52,788 nucleotides of DNA from Bacteroidota bacterium (GTDB lineage Bacteria; Bacteroidota; Bacteroidia; Bacteroidales; VadinHA17): positions 1 to 52,788 of the forward strand of contig JADKBL010000031.1 of assembly GCA_016718875.1 (NCBI GenBank), given 5' to 3'. The notes beneath the pieces were generated by a model. That model saw nothing but the letters and a program-made list of their open reading frames with translations. It was not told the origin of the DNA and did not search any database. Of this stretch, positions 8,364 through 20,278 are shown piece by piece. A program made the translations under genes and the position numbers. Numbering within the stretch: position 1 is the first letter of the stretch; the number at the start of each line of letters is the position of its first letter.

Positions 8364-9449
8364 CTATATCAGTTCATACTTCTGATTCCTTCTTCCCGGG
8401 ATGAATCCTGCTTCCCTGATTATCGATTGCATCTCATCAGCATTAAACCTGTTTCCTCCGCCTGCTGAACTTACAACATTCTCTTCAATCATTATTGACC
8501 CCAGGTCATTTGCTCCGGAATGGAGAGAAAGCATACCAATATCTTTTCCTACAGTAAGGATTGACGCCTGAATATTTGTAATATTATTGAGCATGATCCG
8601 GCTTATGGCAATCATCCTGATATAATCGTATCCGGTATAACTGCTTTTTACTCCGTACTTTACTCTAAGATTTGTTCCTTCATCCTGGAATGGCCATGGA
8701 ATGAAGGATATGAATCCATAGTTACCCGCAGGTTTTTCTGACTGCAGGTCCCTTAATTTCACAAGGTGTTCAATTCTCTCCTCTAAAGTTTCAATATGCC
8801 CGTACATCATTGTTGCTGAAGTGGGAAGGTTTAACCTGTGTGCTTCACGCATTACACCAAGCCACTCAGATGAAGTTGCTTTACCAGGAGACACCACTTT
8901 ACGAACCCTGTCAGCCAGGATCTCAGCTCCTGCACCTGGAAGTGAATCCAGCCCGGCTTCCTGAAGTTTTATCAGAACATCAAGATAAGTCAGTTTCTCT
9001 TTCCTTGCCAGGTAAACGATTTCAGGAGGTCCAAGGGCATGCAGCTTCAAATCAGGATAGAGTTTTTTTAATGTTCGGAAGAGATCTGTGTAGAAATCTA
9101 AACCCAGTTCCGGATTCATCCCACCCTGTAATAATAACTGGTTGCCACCAAGGGAATAGAGTTCATTTATCTTTCCGACATATTCTTCAATTGTGGTAAC
9201 GTAAGAATCTTCAGCTCCTTTTTTCCTGCAGAAATTGCAGAAAGTACATTGTGAAAAGCAGATATTGGTAAGGTTAACGTTCCTGTCGATCATCCATCCT
9301 GCTATATTTCCCGGGACATGATATTGTCTCAGTCTACCTGCAAGGAACATAAGTTCCTCAAGTGGTGCACTGTTGTAAAGTAACACTCCTTCTTTGACTG
9401 AAAGTGGCTCCAGATCAAGAGCTCTATCATATAGAGATTTAATGCTCAT
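8364..9449 (-). CDS. mqnC: Cyclic dehypoxanthinyl futalosine synthase (radical SAM)
   Basis: MqnC cyclises dehypoxanthine futalosine in the futalosine route to menaquinone. Starting from the ATG at 9449 the protein has 361 residues. The radical SAM cysteines are Cys64, Cys68 and Cys71 (CFSQCTFC) in the family motif ending NFCR. The QGG loop (LLQGGMNPELG), PGAGAEI and the C-terminal SAGGGNRF segment are typical of the MqnC/MqnE/CofH group, and the N-terminus with VLLYNSAPLEEL favours MqnC. An upstream in-frame ATG at 9512 is rejected because a good promoter (-7 box 9481-9488) lies inside that extension. No other mqn genes are nearby. Confidence 0.88.
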   Translation of the reverse strand: MSIKSLYDRALDLEPLSVKEGVLLYNSAPLEELMFLAGRLRQYHVPGNIAGWMIDRNVNLTNICFSQCTFCNFCRKKGAEDSYVTTIEEYVGKINELYSLGGNQLLLQGGMNPELGLDFYTDLFRTLKKLYPDLKLHALGPPEIVYLARKEKLTYLDVLIKLQEAGLDSLPGAGAEILADRVRKVVSPGKATSSEWLGVMREAHRLNLPTSATMMYGHIETLEERIEHLVKLRDLQSEKPAGNYGFISFIPWPFQDEGTNLRVKYGVKSSYTGYDYIRMIAISRIMLNNITNIQASILTVGKDIGMLSLHSGANDLGSIMIEENVVSSAGGGNRFNADEMQSIIREAGFIPGRRNQKYELI

Positions 9450-9480
9450 CCTCGATAATTTGCTGTAATAATAACCACCG

Positions 9481-9512
9481 CAAAGGTAACGCTTTGAAAT
9501 CGATTCATTCAA
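9481..9512 (-). promoter_or_regulatory. Promoter of mqnC (TTG-N21-TACCTTTG)
   Basis: On the minus strand TACCTTTG (9488-9481) matches the -7 consensus, with TTG at 9512-9510 as a -33 element 21 bases upstream. Transcription would start near 9474, before the ATG at 9449. A looser plus-strand -7 match (TAACTTTA, about 9523) may serve the divergent aminopeptidase gene. Confidence 0.55.
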
Positions 9513-9541
9513 TAATTTGATTAACTTTAGCTCCTTAAATT

Positions 9542-11014
9542 ATGAGCAATCCGGATATGAAACCTGAAATAAAAAAAATACAGCATATCTCTGCGGGTCA
9601 GTCTGTTGTGTGTATAACAGGTGATGACAAACTCCCCGAGTGGCTGAAGCTTGATACGGAAGAGAGCGAGTATGTCGGGAAGAGGCTGAGAGACAAGGAA
9701 GAACATATTTATATTAACTCTTATAAGAGATGTATATATATTGTCAGACTTAAAGTAGGAATCAGCCAGCATAAGATAAGGGAGGAGCTGAGAAGAGAAG
9801 CCTATAATCTGAAAAAACTGATAAAGGGCAATAATCACCATGAAATTGTTGTGACTTCATACCTGGCTTACAGCGAGGCAATTGCTGATTTTACTGAAGG
9901 ATTGCTGCTTGGAATATATTCATTCGAAAAGTATAAAACAATAACTGATGACAAGCCTCTGAAGAATTATCCCGCAAGGATACTTCTTCATGGAGAAATT
10001 GATGCAAAGGAGATTAACTGGCTCAATGACCTGACTGATGCGGTTTATTTTGCCCGTGATCTGATCAATGAACCTGTTAATCATCTTAATGCAACAATGC
10101 TTTCCGAAGAGATAAGGAAGCTTGGAGATGGTTCAGGGTTTAAGGTTGAGGTACTTACAAAAGGGAAAATCGAGGCTTTGAAAATGGGAGGCCTTCTCGC
10201 GGTAAACAAGGGTAGCATAGATCCCCCTGTTTTTTCTATTCTTGAATGGAAACCGGAGAAACATGTAAATAAGAAACCTGTTGTTCTTGTCGGGAAGGGA
10301 ATCGTTTATGATACGGGAGGTCTTAACATCAAGACCGGCGATTATATGGCAGGCATGAACGGCGATATGGCAGGAGCAGCTACCGTTGCTGGTGTTATGT
10401 ACACTATTGCCAAAGCAGAAATTCCGCTTCATGTCATCGGTCTTGTGCCTTCTACCGATAACAGGCCGGGAGGAAATGCCTATACACAAGGTGACATAAT
10501 CACCATGCACAACAAAATGACTGTTGAGATTGGTAACACAGATGCTGAAGGGAGGCTCATCCTGGCAGATGCCATAAGCTATGCATCAAGATATGCTCCG
10601 GAAATTATTATTGACATTGCCACTCTAACAGGTTCTGCAGCAATGACATTTGGCAACCAGGCTATTGCCCTGATGACAAACGCCGACCGAAAATACATTA
10701 ACCTTCTTCTGGAGTGCGGTAATGATGTATATGAAAGATTGGGAGAGCTGCCTTTCTGGGATGAATACGGGGAACTTCTGAAATCGGATGTAGCTGATAT
10801 GAATAATGTAGGCGGAAGAGAAGCAGGGGCAATAATTGCAGGAAAGTTCCTTGAAAAATTTGCAGAGTATCCTCTGATACATCTTGATATTGCAGGCACT
10901 TCGATGCTTAAAAAAGATGATTATTACAGGACAAAAAACAGCAGCGGCTCAGGACTCCGTTTACTTGCCACCTTCCTCAAAAGGCTGGCAGAAAATTATA
11001 ATCACCTGAAATAG
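9542..11014 (+). CDS. Leucyl aminopeptidase (M17 family)
   Basis: This is a cytosolic two-metal exopeptidase that removes N-terminal residues from peptides. Its 490 residues include a poorly conserved N-terminal domain (1-165) and the catalytic domain. The metal and catalytic residues are visible: Lys252 and Asp257 in VGKGIVYDTGG, Asp275 in GDMAG, and Asp334, Glu336 and Arg338 in NTDAEGRL. The stop is immediately followed by the pdxA start, so translation is likely coupled. Family membership is firm. The symbol is left blank because PepA and related M17 paralogues cannot be told apart here. Confidence 0.93.
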   Translation: MSNPDMKPEIKKIQHISAGQSVVCITGDDKLPEWLKLDTEESEYVGKRLRDKEEHIYINSYKRCIYIVRLKVGISQHKIREELRREAYNLKKLIKGNNHHEIVVTSYLAYSEAIADFTEGLLLGIYSFEKYKTITDDKPLKNYPARILLHGEIDAKEINWLNDLTDAVYFARDLINEPVNHLNATMLSEEIRKLGDGSGFKVEVLTKGKIEALKMGGLLAVNKGSIDPPVFSILEWKPEKHVNKKPVVLVGKGIVYDTGGLNIKTGDYMAGMNGDMAGAATVAGVMYTIAKAEIPLHVIGLVPSTDNRPGGNAYTQGDIITMHNKMTVEIGNTDAEGRLILADAISYASRYAPEIIIDIATLTGSAAMTFGNQAIALMTNADRKYINLLLECGNDVYERLGELPFWDEYGELLKSDVADMNNVGGREAGAIIAGKFLEKFAEYPLIHLDIAGTSMLKKDDYYRTKNSSGSGLRLLATFLKRLAENYNHLK

Positions 11015-12127
11015 ATGACAATGGATAAGAAAAATATATTAGTTGGTATCTCACATGGAGATATAAACGGAATTGGATATGAGGTGATTATAAAAGCACT
11101 TTCTGATCCAATGATGAGTGAAATCTGTACGCCCGTTGTGTATGGATCACCAAAAGTAGCAGCCTATCACAGGAAAGCACTCAATATTACCAATTTTAGT
11201 TTTAACAACGTGCGATCTGCAGAAGAAGCCCAGGCAAGGAAATCAAACATGATCAACTGCCTTGATGACAATACAAGGGTGGAACTAGGCAAATCGACAT
11301 CTCATGGTGGAGAAGCCGCACTGATTTCACTTGAGCGGGCAGTGACAGACCTTAAGAGCGGAAAAATTGACGTGCTTATTACAGCCCCCATTGATAAGCA
11401 TAATGTGCAATCAGATAAATTTCAGTTCAAAGGCCATACGGAATATCTGAAGGCAAAAGCAGGAGCTGATGAAGTTCTTATGTTTATGATTGGAGAGAGT
11501 ATGAGAATAGGATTTGTTACCGGACATGTTCCCCTTAGCAAAGTACCTGAACTAATAAATAAAGAGGTAATTTTACGTAAACTCAGGCTGATGCATAATT
11601 CTCTTCTGATGGATTTTGCAATTCGGAAGCCAAAGATTGCTGTTCTCGGCCTTAATCCTCATGCAGGTGATAATTCATTGCTGGGATCTGAAGAAGCAGA
11701 ATATATTAATCCGGCTGTAGAGCAGGCACAAAAAGAGGGAATACTTGCTTTCGGTTCTTATCCTGCCGATGGGTTCTTTGGTGCAGGGATGTTTAAAAAG
11801 TTCGATGGTATACTTTCAATGTATCATGATCAGGGATTGTCACCTTTTAAAGCTCTGTCATTTGATACCGGAGTTAATTTTACTGCAGGTCTTTCTTTCA
11901 TCAGGACCTCACCTGTACATGGAACCGCATTCGCAATTGCAGGGAAAGGAGAAGCTTCTGAAAGTTCTTTTCGTCAGTCGATCTATCTCGCCTGCGACAT
12001 TTTCAGGAACAGACAGATGTATGCAGAGATAAGCAAGAATCCTCTGAAACATCAGGATATTGAGTTTCACAGTGACAGGATTGATGAACTTCCCCCTGAA
12101 ATTTTTAACGGAGAACCACAATTATGA
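11015..12127 (+). CDS. pdxA: 4-hydroxythreonine-4-phosphate dehydrogenase
   Basis: PdxA oxidises 4-phosphohydroxy-L-threonine in the DXP-dependent route to pyridoxal 5'-phosphate. The 370-residue protein starts at 11015 (or ATG 11021; homology begins at ILVGISHGDINGIGYE). Metal-ligand His residues lie in FKGHTEYL, LNPHAGD and MYHDQGL, and the substrate motif TAPI is present. It overlaps ruvA by four bases (ATGA) and directly follows the aminopeptidase gene, giving a tight operon. Confidence 0.95.
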   Translation: MTMDKKNILVGISHGDINGIGYEVIIKALSDPMMSEICTPVVYGSPKVAAYHRKALNITNFSFNNVRSAEEAQARKSNMINCLDDNTRVELGKSTSHGGEAALISLERAVTDLKSGKIDVLITAPIDKHNVQSDKFQFKGHTEYLKAKAGADEVLMFMIGESMRIGFVTGHVPLSKVPELINKEVILRKLRLMHNSLLMDFAIRKPKIAVLGLNPHAGDNSLLGSEEAEYINPAVEQAQKEGILAFGSYPADGFFGAGMFKKFDGILSMYHDQGLSPFKALSFDTGVNFTAGLSFIRTSPVHGTAFAIAGKGEASESSFRQSIYLACDIFRNRQMYAEISKNPLKHQDIEFHSDRIDELPPEIFNGEPQL

Positions 12128-12705
12128 TAGATTATATTAAGGGTACCATAAGCCAGATAACTCCTGCATTTGTCACAGTTGAAACATATGGAGTAGGTTA
12201 TTTCATTAACATTTCACTTACAACCTTTTCAAATCTTGAAAAGAAGAGTGAGGTAAAAATTCTTATTCATGAAGTAATAAGGGAAGATACCCATCAGCTG
12301 TATGGATTTGCTGAAACAGGAGAGAGAGAGATTTTCCGTCATTTAATATCTGTTACCGGGGTCGGTGCAAATACTGCAAGAATGATGCTTTCCTCTCTCA
12401 ATCCGTTAGAAATTGAGCAGGCTATTATAGGTTCAGATGTAAATCTTTTAAAGAGTGTTAAGGGTATCGGACTCAAAACCGCCCAGAGGATTATTGTTGA
12501 TCTCAAAGAAAAGCTTGGCAAACAGGTCTCAAGTGGTGAAATATTTGCCGTTTCAGACAATACAAACCGTGAAGAAGCGTTATCTGCTTTAGTTATGCTT
12601 GGATTTGCCAAAAGCGCTGTTTCAAAGGTCATTGATAAGATTGTCAGAGAAGAGAGGAATCTGACAGTTGAAGAAATGATCAAGAGAGCGCTTAAGAACT
12701 TGTAA
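12124..12705 (+). CDS. ruvA: Holliday junction DNA helicase subunit RuvA
   Basis: RuvA binds Holliday junctions as a tetramer and loads the RuvB motor for branch migration. The 193-residue protein has the N-terminal OB domain (1-62), two helix-hairpin-helix motifs (VTGVGANTARMML and VKGIGLKTAQRII) and the C-terminal RuvB-binding domain (about 145-193). Length is normal. Coupled to pdxA upstream, it is followed nine bases later by sprA; ruvA-sprA adjacency is common in Bacteroidetes. Confidence 0.96.
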   Translation: MIDYIKGTISQITPAFVTVETYGVGYFINISLTTFSNLEKKSEVKILIHEVIREDTHQLYGFAETGEREIFRHLISVTGVGANTARMMLSSLNPLEIEQAIIGSDVNLLKSVKGIGLKTAQRIIVDLKEKLGKQVSSGEIFAVSDNTNREEALSALVMLGFAKSAVSKVIDKIVREERNLTVEEMIKRALKNL

Positions 12706-12714
12706 TTCTAAAGA

Positions 12715-15700
12715 TTGAGATCAGGGATATCATATAAAAATATTCTGATTATTTCTCATCTTGTACTGTTCACGTCTCTCTTTGTAAGGCCTGCAGAATC
12801 AAGTGGTCAAACTGCTTTGCAGGATAGTGAAGTTACTGATACATCCCGCAAAACAATTCTTCGGCTTAAAGATGATTCAGGGATTCCCTGGGAACAGAAA
12901 CAGAAAGCACCGCTCTTTCTGGATAATCCTGCCAATATCAAATCAACTGTTCTTTACGATCCTGATAAGAATGAATATATTCTTTATGAGAAAGTAGGTA
13001 CTTTTGACATAAGGACTCCGGTTCACATGACTCCTGAAGAATTCAGAAAGTATGAATACAGGAGAGCCATGCAGGAGTACTGGCAGCAGAGAATTTCAGG
13101 AGATGAATCAGGATTCAGATCAACTCTTATTCCTCAGATAGAGATAGGAGGGGCTGCCTTTGACAAGATTTTCGGCAGCAATACAATAAACATCATTCCA
13201 CAGGGATCAGCGGAACTTATCTTCGGAATAAACATCTCAAGAACTGAGAACCCTACACTTTCAGAGAAGCTCCGTACAATACCAACTTTCGACTTCAAGG
13301 AAAAGATTCAGATGAACGTCACCGGCACTATCGGTGAAAAGATGGAACTTGGAATTAATTACAATACTGATGCAATGTTCGAATTTGAGAACAGGACCAA
13401 GCTTCAGTATTCAGGAACCGAAGACGAGATACTTAAAAAAGTTGAAGCAGGAGATGTTACACTTCCTCTCACAGGGTCGCTAATAACAGGAAGTTACAGT
13501 CTCTTTGGGCTAAAAAACCGAAATGCAGTTTGGCAAACTTACTGTAACAACAGTTCTTTCTCAGCAAAAGGGTGAATCCTCAGTGATCGATGTGAAGGGA
13601 GGAGCGCAGCAAACTGAATTTGAGATATTTGCTGATGATTATGAGGCCAACAGACACTTTTTCCTTTCACAGTATTTCCGGGATGTTTATGATGAATCTT
13701 TGAAGAATATGCCGGTTGTTAGCTCCGGGATAAATATTGAAAGGATTGAGGTTTGGATTACAAACAAGACTACAAGGTTTGAAGAAGCCAACAACAGGAA
13801 CATCGTCGCCTTCATGGACCTCGCTGAGAATTCAAATCACATCTTTAACGGAATTCCTGAATTCCAGGCATCCCCGGGCACTGAAAAATTTCCGGCAAAC
13901 AGTGCCAACAATATGTATGATCAGCTCAATACCACTTACAATGCAATTCGCGATGTAGACCAGGTTACAAATACCTTTGAACCTCTTTACACTGATTTCC
14001 AGATCGGCCGTGATTTTGAGAAGATTGAGAATGCAAGAAAACTTAATGACAGGGAGTTTGAATATAACAGGCAGCTGGGTTATATATCTCTGAACACAGC
14101 CCTGAACACAGATGAGGTCCTTGCTGTGGCTTTTGAGTACACAATGGGCGGGCAACTCTATAAAGTCGGTGAATTCTCAACAGATGGTATTACTGCTCCT
14201 CAGACACTGATATTAAAGCTTCTTAAAGGAACAACTCTTACTCCCAGACTACCTACATGGGATCTGATGATGAAGAATATATATTCACTTGGTTCAGGCA
14301 AGCTCGAGAAGAAGGATTTTGAACTTAATGTTCTCTATCAGGATGATCAAACAGGCAACTCAATTAATTATCTTCCGGACGGAAAACTAGCTGACAAGAT
14401 ACTACTGCAGGTGATGGGTCTTGATAATCTCAATTCACAGCTTGACAGGGAGTCAGACGGTTATTTCGATTTTATTGAAGGGATTACGATAAATGTTAAC
14501 AGAGGTAAGATTGTCTTTCCGGTTATTGAGCCTTTCGGTACACATCTGCAAAAAATGATCAATGATCCCAGGGTTGCTGCAAAATATGTATTTCAGGAGC
14601 TTTACGATTCAACCCAGACCATAGCTCAGCAAATGGCAGAGAAGAATAAGTTCAAGCTCACAGGTCAGTATTCCTCTGAATCAGGATCAGAGATCAGACT
14701 TAATGCTACAAGCATTCCTCAGGGATCAGTGAAAGTAACTGCAGGAGGTGTTCCTCTTACCGAGAATACTGATTTTACAGTTGATTACAATATGGGAACT
14801 GTAAGAATAATCAACCAGGCCCTTATTGAATCGCAGACACCTATTCAGGTATCACTTGAGAGTAATCAGTTCTTCGGATTTCAGACAAAGTCACTTGTGG
14901 GAACACATCTCGATTATCAGATATCAAAGAATTTTGATATCGGTGGTACAATTCTTCACCTCAATGAAAGACCATATACACAGAAAGTAAACTACGGAGA
15001 AGAACCGATATCAAATACTATATGGGGCCTGAACTCTTCTTATGAAACAAACTGGCAGTTCCTGACCAAAGCAATTGATAAACTACCATTCCTCGAAACA
15101 AAAGCACCTTCCTCTGTGTCATTCTTTGGTGAATTTGCAAACCTGATTCCCGGCCATTCACGTGCAATTTCAAATGCAGGCAATTCTTATATAGACGATT
15201 TTGAGGCAAGTGAAATCCCACTCGACCTGAAATCTTTTAACGCCTGGACAATGGCAAGTATACCACAGGGACAGGATCTGCTATTTCCCGAGGCAAGGTT
15301 GAACAACAAAGTCGAAAGCGGATTCAACCGGGCAAAGCTATCATGGTTTGTAATTGACCCGCTCTTTTTGCGAAATGGTTCATCAACACCGGATCATATC
15401 AAGTCAAATCCCGATTTGCAGTCAAGTCATTATGTGAGGGAAATATACGAAGATGAAATATTCCCTTACAGGGAGAGCCCAAGCGGAATACCAACAAACA
15501 TCACAGTATTGAACCTCGGTTATTATCCAACTGAAAAAGGGGCATATAACTTTGACTCCGAACCTGGTCCATATTCAGCAGGTGTAGCTCCCGATGGATC
15601 CCTTATCGATCCGCAAACAAGATGGGGTGGAATGATGCGTGAGGTACTTACAAGTGATTTTGAGTCGGCCAATATTCAGTATATTAAATTCTGGCTCATG

Positions 15701-18700
15701 GACCCATTTGTTGAGGATCCTGATAATGAAGGCGGCGATTTCTATATAAACCTTGGGAATATTTCAGAAGATATCCTGCGCGATTCCCGGAAAAGTTTTG
15801 AAAACGGACTTCCAGGATCATCTGAGGTGAAGAATGTTGATACTACAGCATGGGGAAGGGTTCCAACCGTGCAGGCTGTTGTGCATGCCTTCGATAATGC
15901 TGTTGAGTCGAGACAATATCAGGATGTCGGACTTGACGGAGTAGGGGATCCGGATGAGCAGGTATTTTTCAATAATTACCTGCAGAAGCTTCAGCTCAGA
16001 GTCGATCCTGTGGTTTTTCAGGATGCAGTTGGAGACCCTTCCAGTGATAATTTTCACTATTTCAGGGGAGGCGATTATGATGCCAGGAAGCTTAATATTC
16101 TTGAGCGCTATAAAAAATATAATGGTCAGGACGGTAATTCCCCCACTTCTGAAATGTCGGTGGAGAATTATCCGACTTCAGGGACAACCCTGCCAGACAT
16201 GGAGGATATAAACAGGGATAATACACTGAGTGAAACTGAAAGCTATTATCAGTATAAGGTAAGTATGCGTCCCGGTGACATAAAGGTAGGTACCAATTAT
16301 GTAGTTGATGAGATTGAATATGAGGCGACATTTGCGAATACCAAAAAATCGAAGGTGAAATGGTACCAGTTCAAAATTCCTATTACTGATTATCAGAAAG
16401 TTGTTGGTTCGATTAAGGATTTCAAGTCGATCCGTTTCATGAGGATGTATATGAAAGGATTTACAAAACCTACGATTATGAGGTTTGCAGAACTTGACCT
16501 TGTAAGGGCTGAGTGGAGAAAATATAACATTTCCTTCATGGAAGGCGGCGAAAGAATAACTATCCCGGAAACTTCAGACGGGACATTTGAGATTAGTTCG
16601 GTAAGTATTGAAGAAAACTCCGGGAAGGAACCTGTAAACTATGTTTTGCCCCCCGGGTTTGACAGGGTGACTGATCCTCAGAATCCACAGCTCAGGCAGC
16701 TGAACGAACAGTCAATGGTTCTTAAAGTACAGAATCTTGAGGATGGAGATGCCCGGGCTGCCTATAAAAATGTAAACATAGATATTCGCCAGTATCGCAG
16801 TTTAAGGATGGAAGTTCATGCTGAAGCCCTTATAGGACAGCCGCTTCAGAATGATGAATTAACTGCATTTGTACGTCTCGGATCTGATTACAAAGGGAAC
16901 TTCTATGAGTATGAACTCCCCCTGAAACTGACATCTCAGGGGCATTATGATAATAATTCAGACGCCTCACGATCTTTGGTCTGGCCGGAAGATAACAGCT
17001 TCATTATTAACATGGCACTGCTGCAGGAAGCCAAGCAGGAGAGAAACAGGCAGATGGATTTGCCGGGTTCATCCCTGAGCGTGTCTGATGTATTTGTCTA
17101 TTCGAACGGAGCAGCAAGAGTTTCAGTGTCAGGTAATCCCAACCTGAGCAACATTAAAGTAATAATGGTCGGGGTCAGGAATCCTATTGAAACAAGAAAC
17201 CAGAATTATGATGACGGAACTCCAAAGTCAGGTGAAGTCTGGTTCAACGAACTTCGTCTCAGCGATTTTGTTGAAAACAGCGGGTGGGCTGCAAATGCAC
17301 ATCTTCAGGCAAGGCTTGCTGATCTTGGAACCATTGATATGGTTGGTCAGACAACTACTCCCGGATGGGGAAGTATCGATAAGAAAGTAAATGAACGGAG
17401 TATTGAGAATACAAAAATGTATGATATTTCGTCAACAGTTGAACTTGGAAAGTTTTTTCCTGAAAAAGCAGCAGTGAGATTACCTGTATATGCCGGGTTC
17501 TCTGAAACACGTATCCAGCCTCAGTATAATCAGCTTGATCCTGATATCCCTCTAAAAGAAGCACTTGATGCTGCAAAAAACCAGGCAGAACGCGACTCAA
17601 TTAAAGCTATATCCGAAGACCTTGCCCAGCGTAAAACGTTTACTATCAGCAATGCGGGGATAAGTGCAAGAGGTGAAAAGCCTCACTTCTATGATCCTGC
17701 TAACCTGAGTGCAAACTATACCTATAATGAGATTTACAGAAGCAATACAAAAACAGAAATCAATCTGGAAAAGAACTACAGAGGAGGTCTCAACTATAAT
17801 TATGAGTCGCAGCCTGTTAATATCATGCCTTTAAAGAATGTAAGATTTCTTAATCCATCAGTATTCAGGCTCTTCAAGGATTTCAATTTCTATCCTTTCC
17901 CGAAGAGTGTAGGACTCAGAACAGAACTTTACAGATATTACAGTGAGATTAAAACACGAAACATAAATAATCCAAACCTCAGGGTAACACCATCATACAG
18001 GAAGGATTTTGAATGGTACAGGATGTATGATTTCAAATATGATCTGACAAGGCAGCTGAAAATTGACTTTACTGCCAATAATATCTCAAGAATTGATGAG
18101 CCATTTGGCGGAGTTGACAGGAACAGATACAATGACAGTTACAACAACTGGAAAGATTCAGTCCTGACTAATCTGCGAAATGGGGGAAGGAACGTTAATT
18201 ACAACCACTTCCTTAATGTCCAGTATAATATTCCGATCAATAAGCTTCCATTGCTCTCCTGGTTAAATGCCAATGCGCGTTATGGTGCTGATTATAACTG
18301 GTTAGCAGGACCTGTTTTCCCTGACAGCCTTAACATAAATATGGGTAATTCAATCAAAAACCACAATGAGGCAACGATTACCGGAATGGCAAATCTTTCA
18401 ACACTCTACGGAAAGTCCAAATTCCTGAAGAATATTGAAAACAATACCAGACCTGAAGGAGCCAAGCGTCAGAAGACTGAAACTGTACCCGTTACCTATA
18501 CAAAGTCGAATCTGAGTTTCAGATCAAAAGCAGTAAAAGCTATCAATCATAACCTTGGTACAAGAGATGTAAAGGTTAAGATTACAAATAAGAGCGGGCA
18601 GGAGGTTAAGGGAAAGATGGAGATCATTAGCGATAACAGGGTTAATTTTACTGCTGATGAACAGGTTGATGGTGCTACTGTATTGATCGAGGGAAAGGTA

Positions 18701-20158
18701 CAGAAGAAGAGGAATCCGATGATAGTTACGGGGGAGTTTCTGATAAGAGCACTAATGGGTGTCAGATCGGTGAGCCTGACACTTACATCTTCTCAGGGAC
18801 AGTTTCTTCCCGGTTACTCTCCGGGGACCTCATACCTGGGGATGGCTAACTCCGATGGAGTAACTGCACCCGGATGGCCTTTTATTCTGGGATACAATGA
18901 TCAGAACTTCTTTGATAAGGCTGTATCCCATAACTGGATTTCGACCGATTCTCTGCTTAATACGCCGGCTTCCCAGTATAATAAGTATGACCTATCATTC
19001 CGTAGTATGATAGAACCTTTCCCCGGTTTAAGAATTGACCTCAATGCTGACCGGCGTTACATGGAAACTGTTAATTCTTATTATATAGCTGATTATAATG
19101 GCACTTTTCCTGACAGCACAAGGAATAAGGTAATGTCAGGAACATATTCCATCAGTGTTATTTCCTGGGGAACCTCCTTTGAAAAGATTTCAAAGGATAT
19201 GGATTATGTCTCCCCGGCTTTTGAGAGGTTCAAGGAGAATGCAGTAATTATTTCTTCAAGAAGAGCTGAAGCGAGGAGGAAGGTTGATCCCACATATGAT
19301 CCGGATACTGATCCTTTAACCGGAAATCCTATTGAGGGACCGTATAAAAGCGGATTTGGACAAACATCGAGAGATGTGCTTATTCCCTCATTTATAGCAG
19401 CATATACCAAAACAGATCCAAACAAAGTAACCCTGGAGACATTTCCTTCAGCACTCAGGATGATGCCAAACTGGAGTATAAATTTTGACGGACTGTCAAA
19501 ATTTGAGCTCGTTCAGAGATGGTTCAGGTCTATAAACCTGATGCATCAGTACAGGAGCACCTATCAGATTGGATCATACACTACTAACCTTAATTTTGAA
19601 TCTAATGAAAGTGGTGTAAGTGCAATAAGAGACCTTCAAAGTAATTTTCTTCCAATGTACGAGATCAATGTGGTATCAATAAACGAGCAGTTCAGTCCGC
19701 TTATAAACATTGACATGAACTGGAAAAACAGTCTTACAACCCGAATGGAATGGCGAAAGTCAAGAACTGTCTCACTTAATCTGACCAGCAACCAGATAGC
19801 TGATGCACGAATAAACGAAGTAATTATCGGTGCCGGTTACAGGTTTGATGAGGTTCAGATAATTCTAAGGACTGCCGGAGGAGGACAGAGAGCATTGAGA
19901 AGTGATCTGAATATAAGACTTGACTTTTCGGTAAGAGATAATAAGACAATTGCCAGGAAGCTGATAGAGAATGTCAACCAGCCAGTAGTAGGACAGAAGG
20001 TATTTACAATTGGCACAACAGCTGATTATGTCCTTAGCGACAGGTTCAACCTTCAGCTATTTGCTGACCATAGTATGACAAATCCTTTTGTGGCCAATAC
20101 GTTCCCGACTTCAAATACCAATTTTGGTTTCTCACTGAAGTTCACGCTGGTTCAATAA
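12715..20158 (+). CDS. sprA: Type IX secretion outer-membrane translocon SprA (one apparent frameshift)
   Basis: SprA (Sov) is the giant beta-barrel through which the type IX secretion system exports proteins with conserved C-terminal domains. The first frame starts at TTG 12715 (a stop lies just upstream and no ATG is near) with a signal peptide (ILIISHLVLFTSLF). It shifts by one base at the A6 run 13512-13517; the rest then runs open from 13514 to the TAA at 20156-20158. With five A's the two parts join as LFGLKTEMQFGKLT, giving about 2480 residues, normal for SprA. Repeated SprA-type segments with a DDFE motif (YIDDFEASEIPLD, about 15190) and a final barrel strand ending FSLKFTLVQ are present. 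The ruvA-sprA-gcvH order supports the call. The shift is most likely a sequencing error; if real, the gene is inactive or phase-variable. Confidence 0.93.
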
Positions 20159-20201
20159 TTTGCTCTGATAAGGTGTATTTTTAAAAATGAGATTTATCAC
20201 C

Positions 20202-20230
20202 TTGGATAAATAAAAATTTATCTATTTTTG
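20202..20230 (+). promoter_or_regulatory. Promoter of gcvH (TTG-N18-TATTTTTG)
   Basis: TTG at 20202-20204 and TATTTTTG at 20223-20230 are 18 bases apart and precede the gcvH ATG by 48 bp. This is a good, slightly short-spaced match to the Bacteroidetes consensus in the 120-bp gap after sprA. Confidence 0.55.
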
Positions 20231-20278
20231 ATATGATTATTTTAGTAAAAGAAAGGTTTCATCAAAAACATTTAAGTC

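Noticed and set aside
8364..9512. Longer mqnC starting at the ATG at 9512
   Set aside because: The 21 added residues show no family similarity and a good -7 box lies inside them; the ATG at 9449 fits the family N-terminus.
13510..13530. Programmed -1 ribosomal frameshifting at A AAA AAC in sprA
   Set aside because: The second part of sprA lies in the +1 (or -2) frame, so a -1 slip would not join the two parts.
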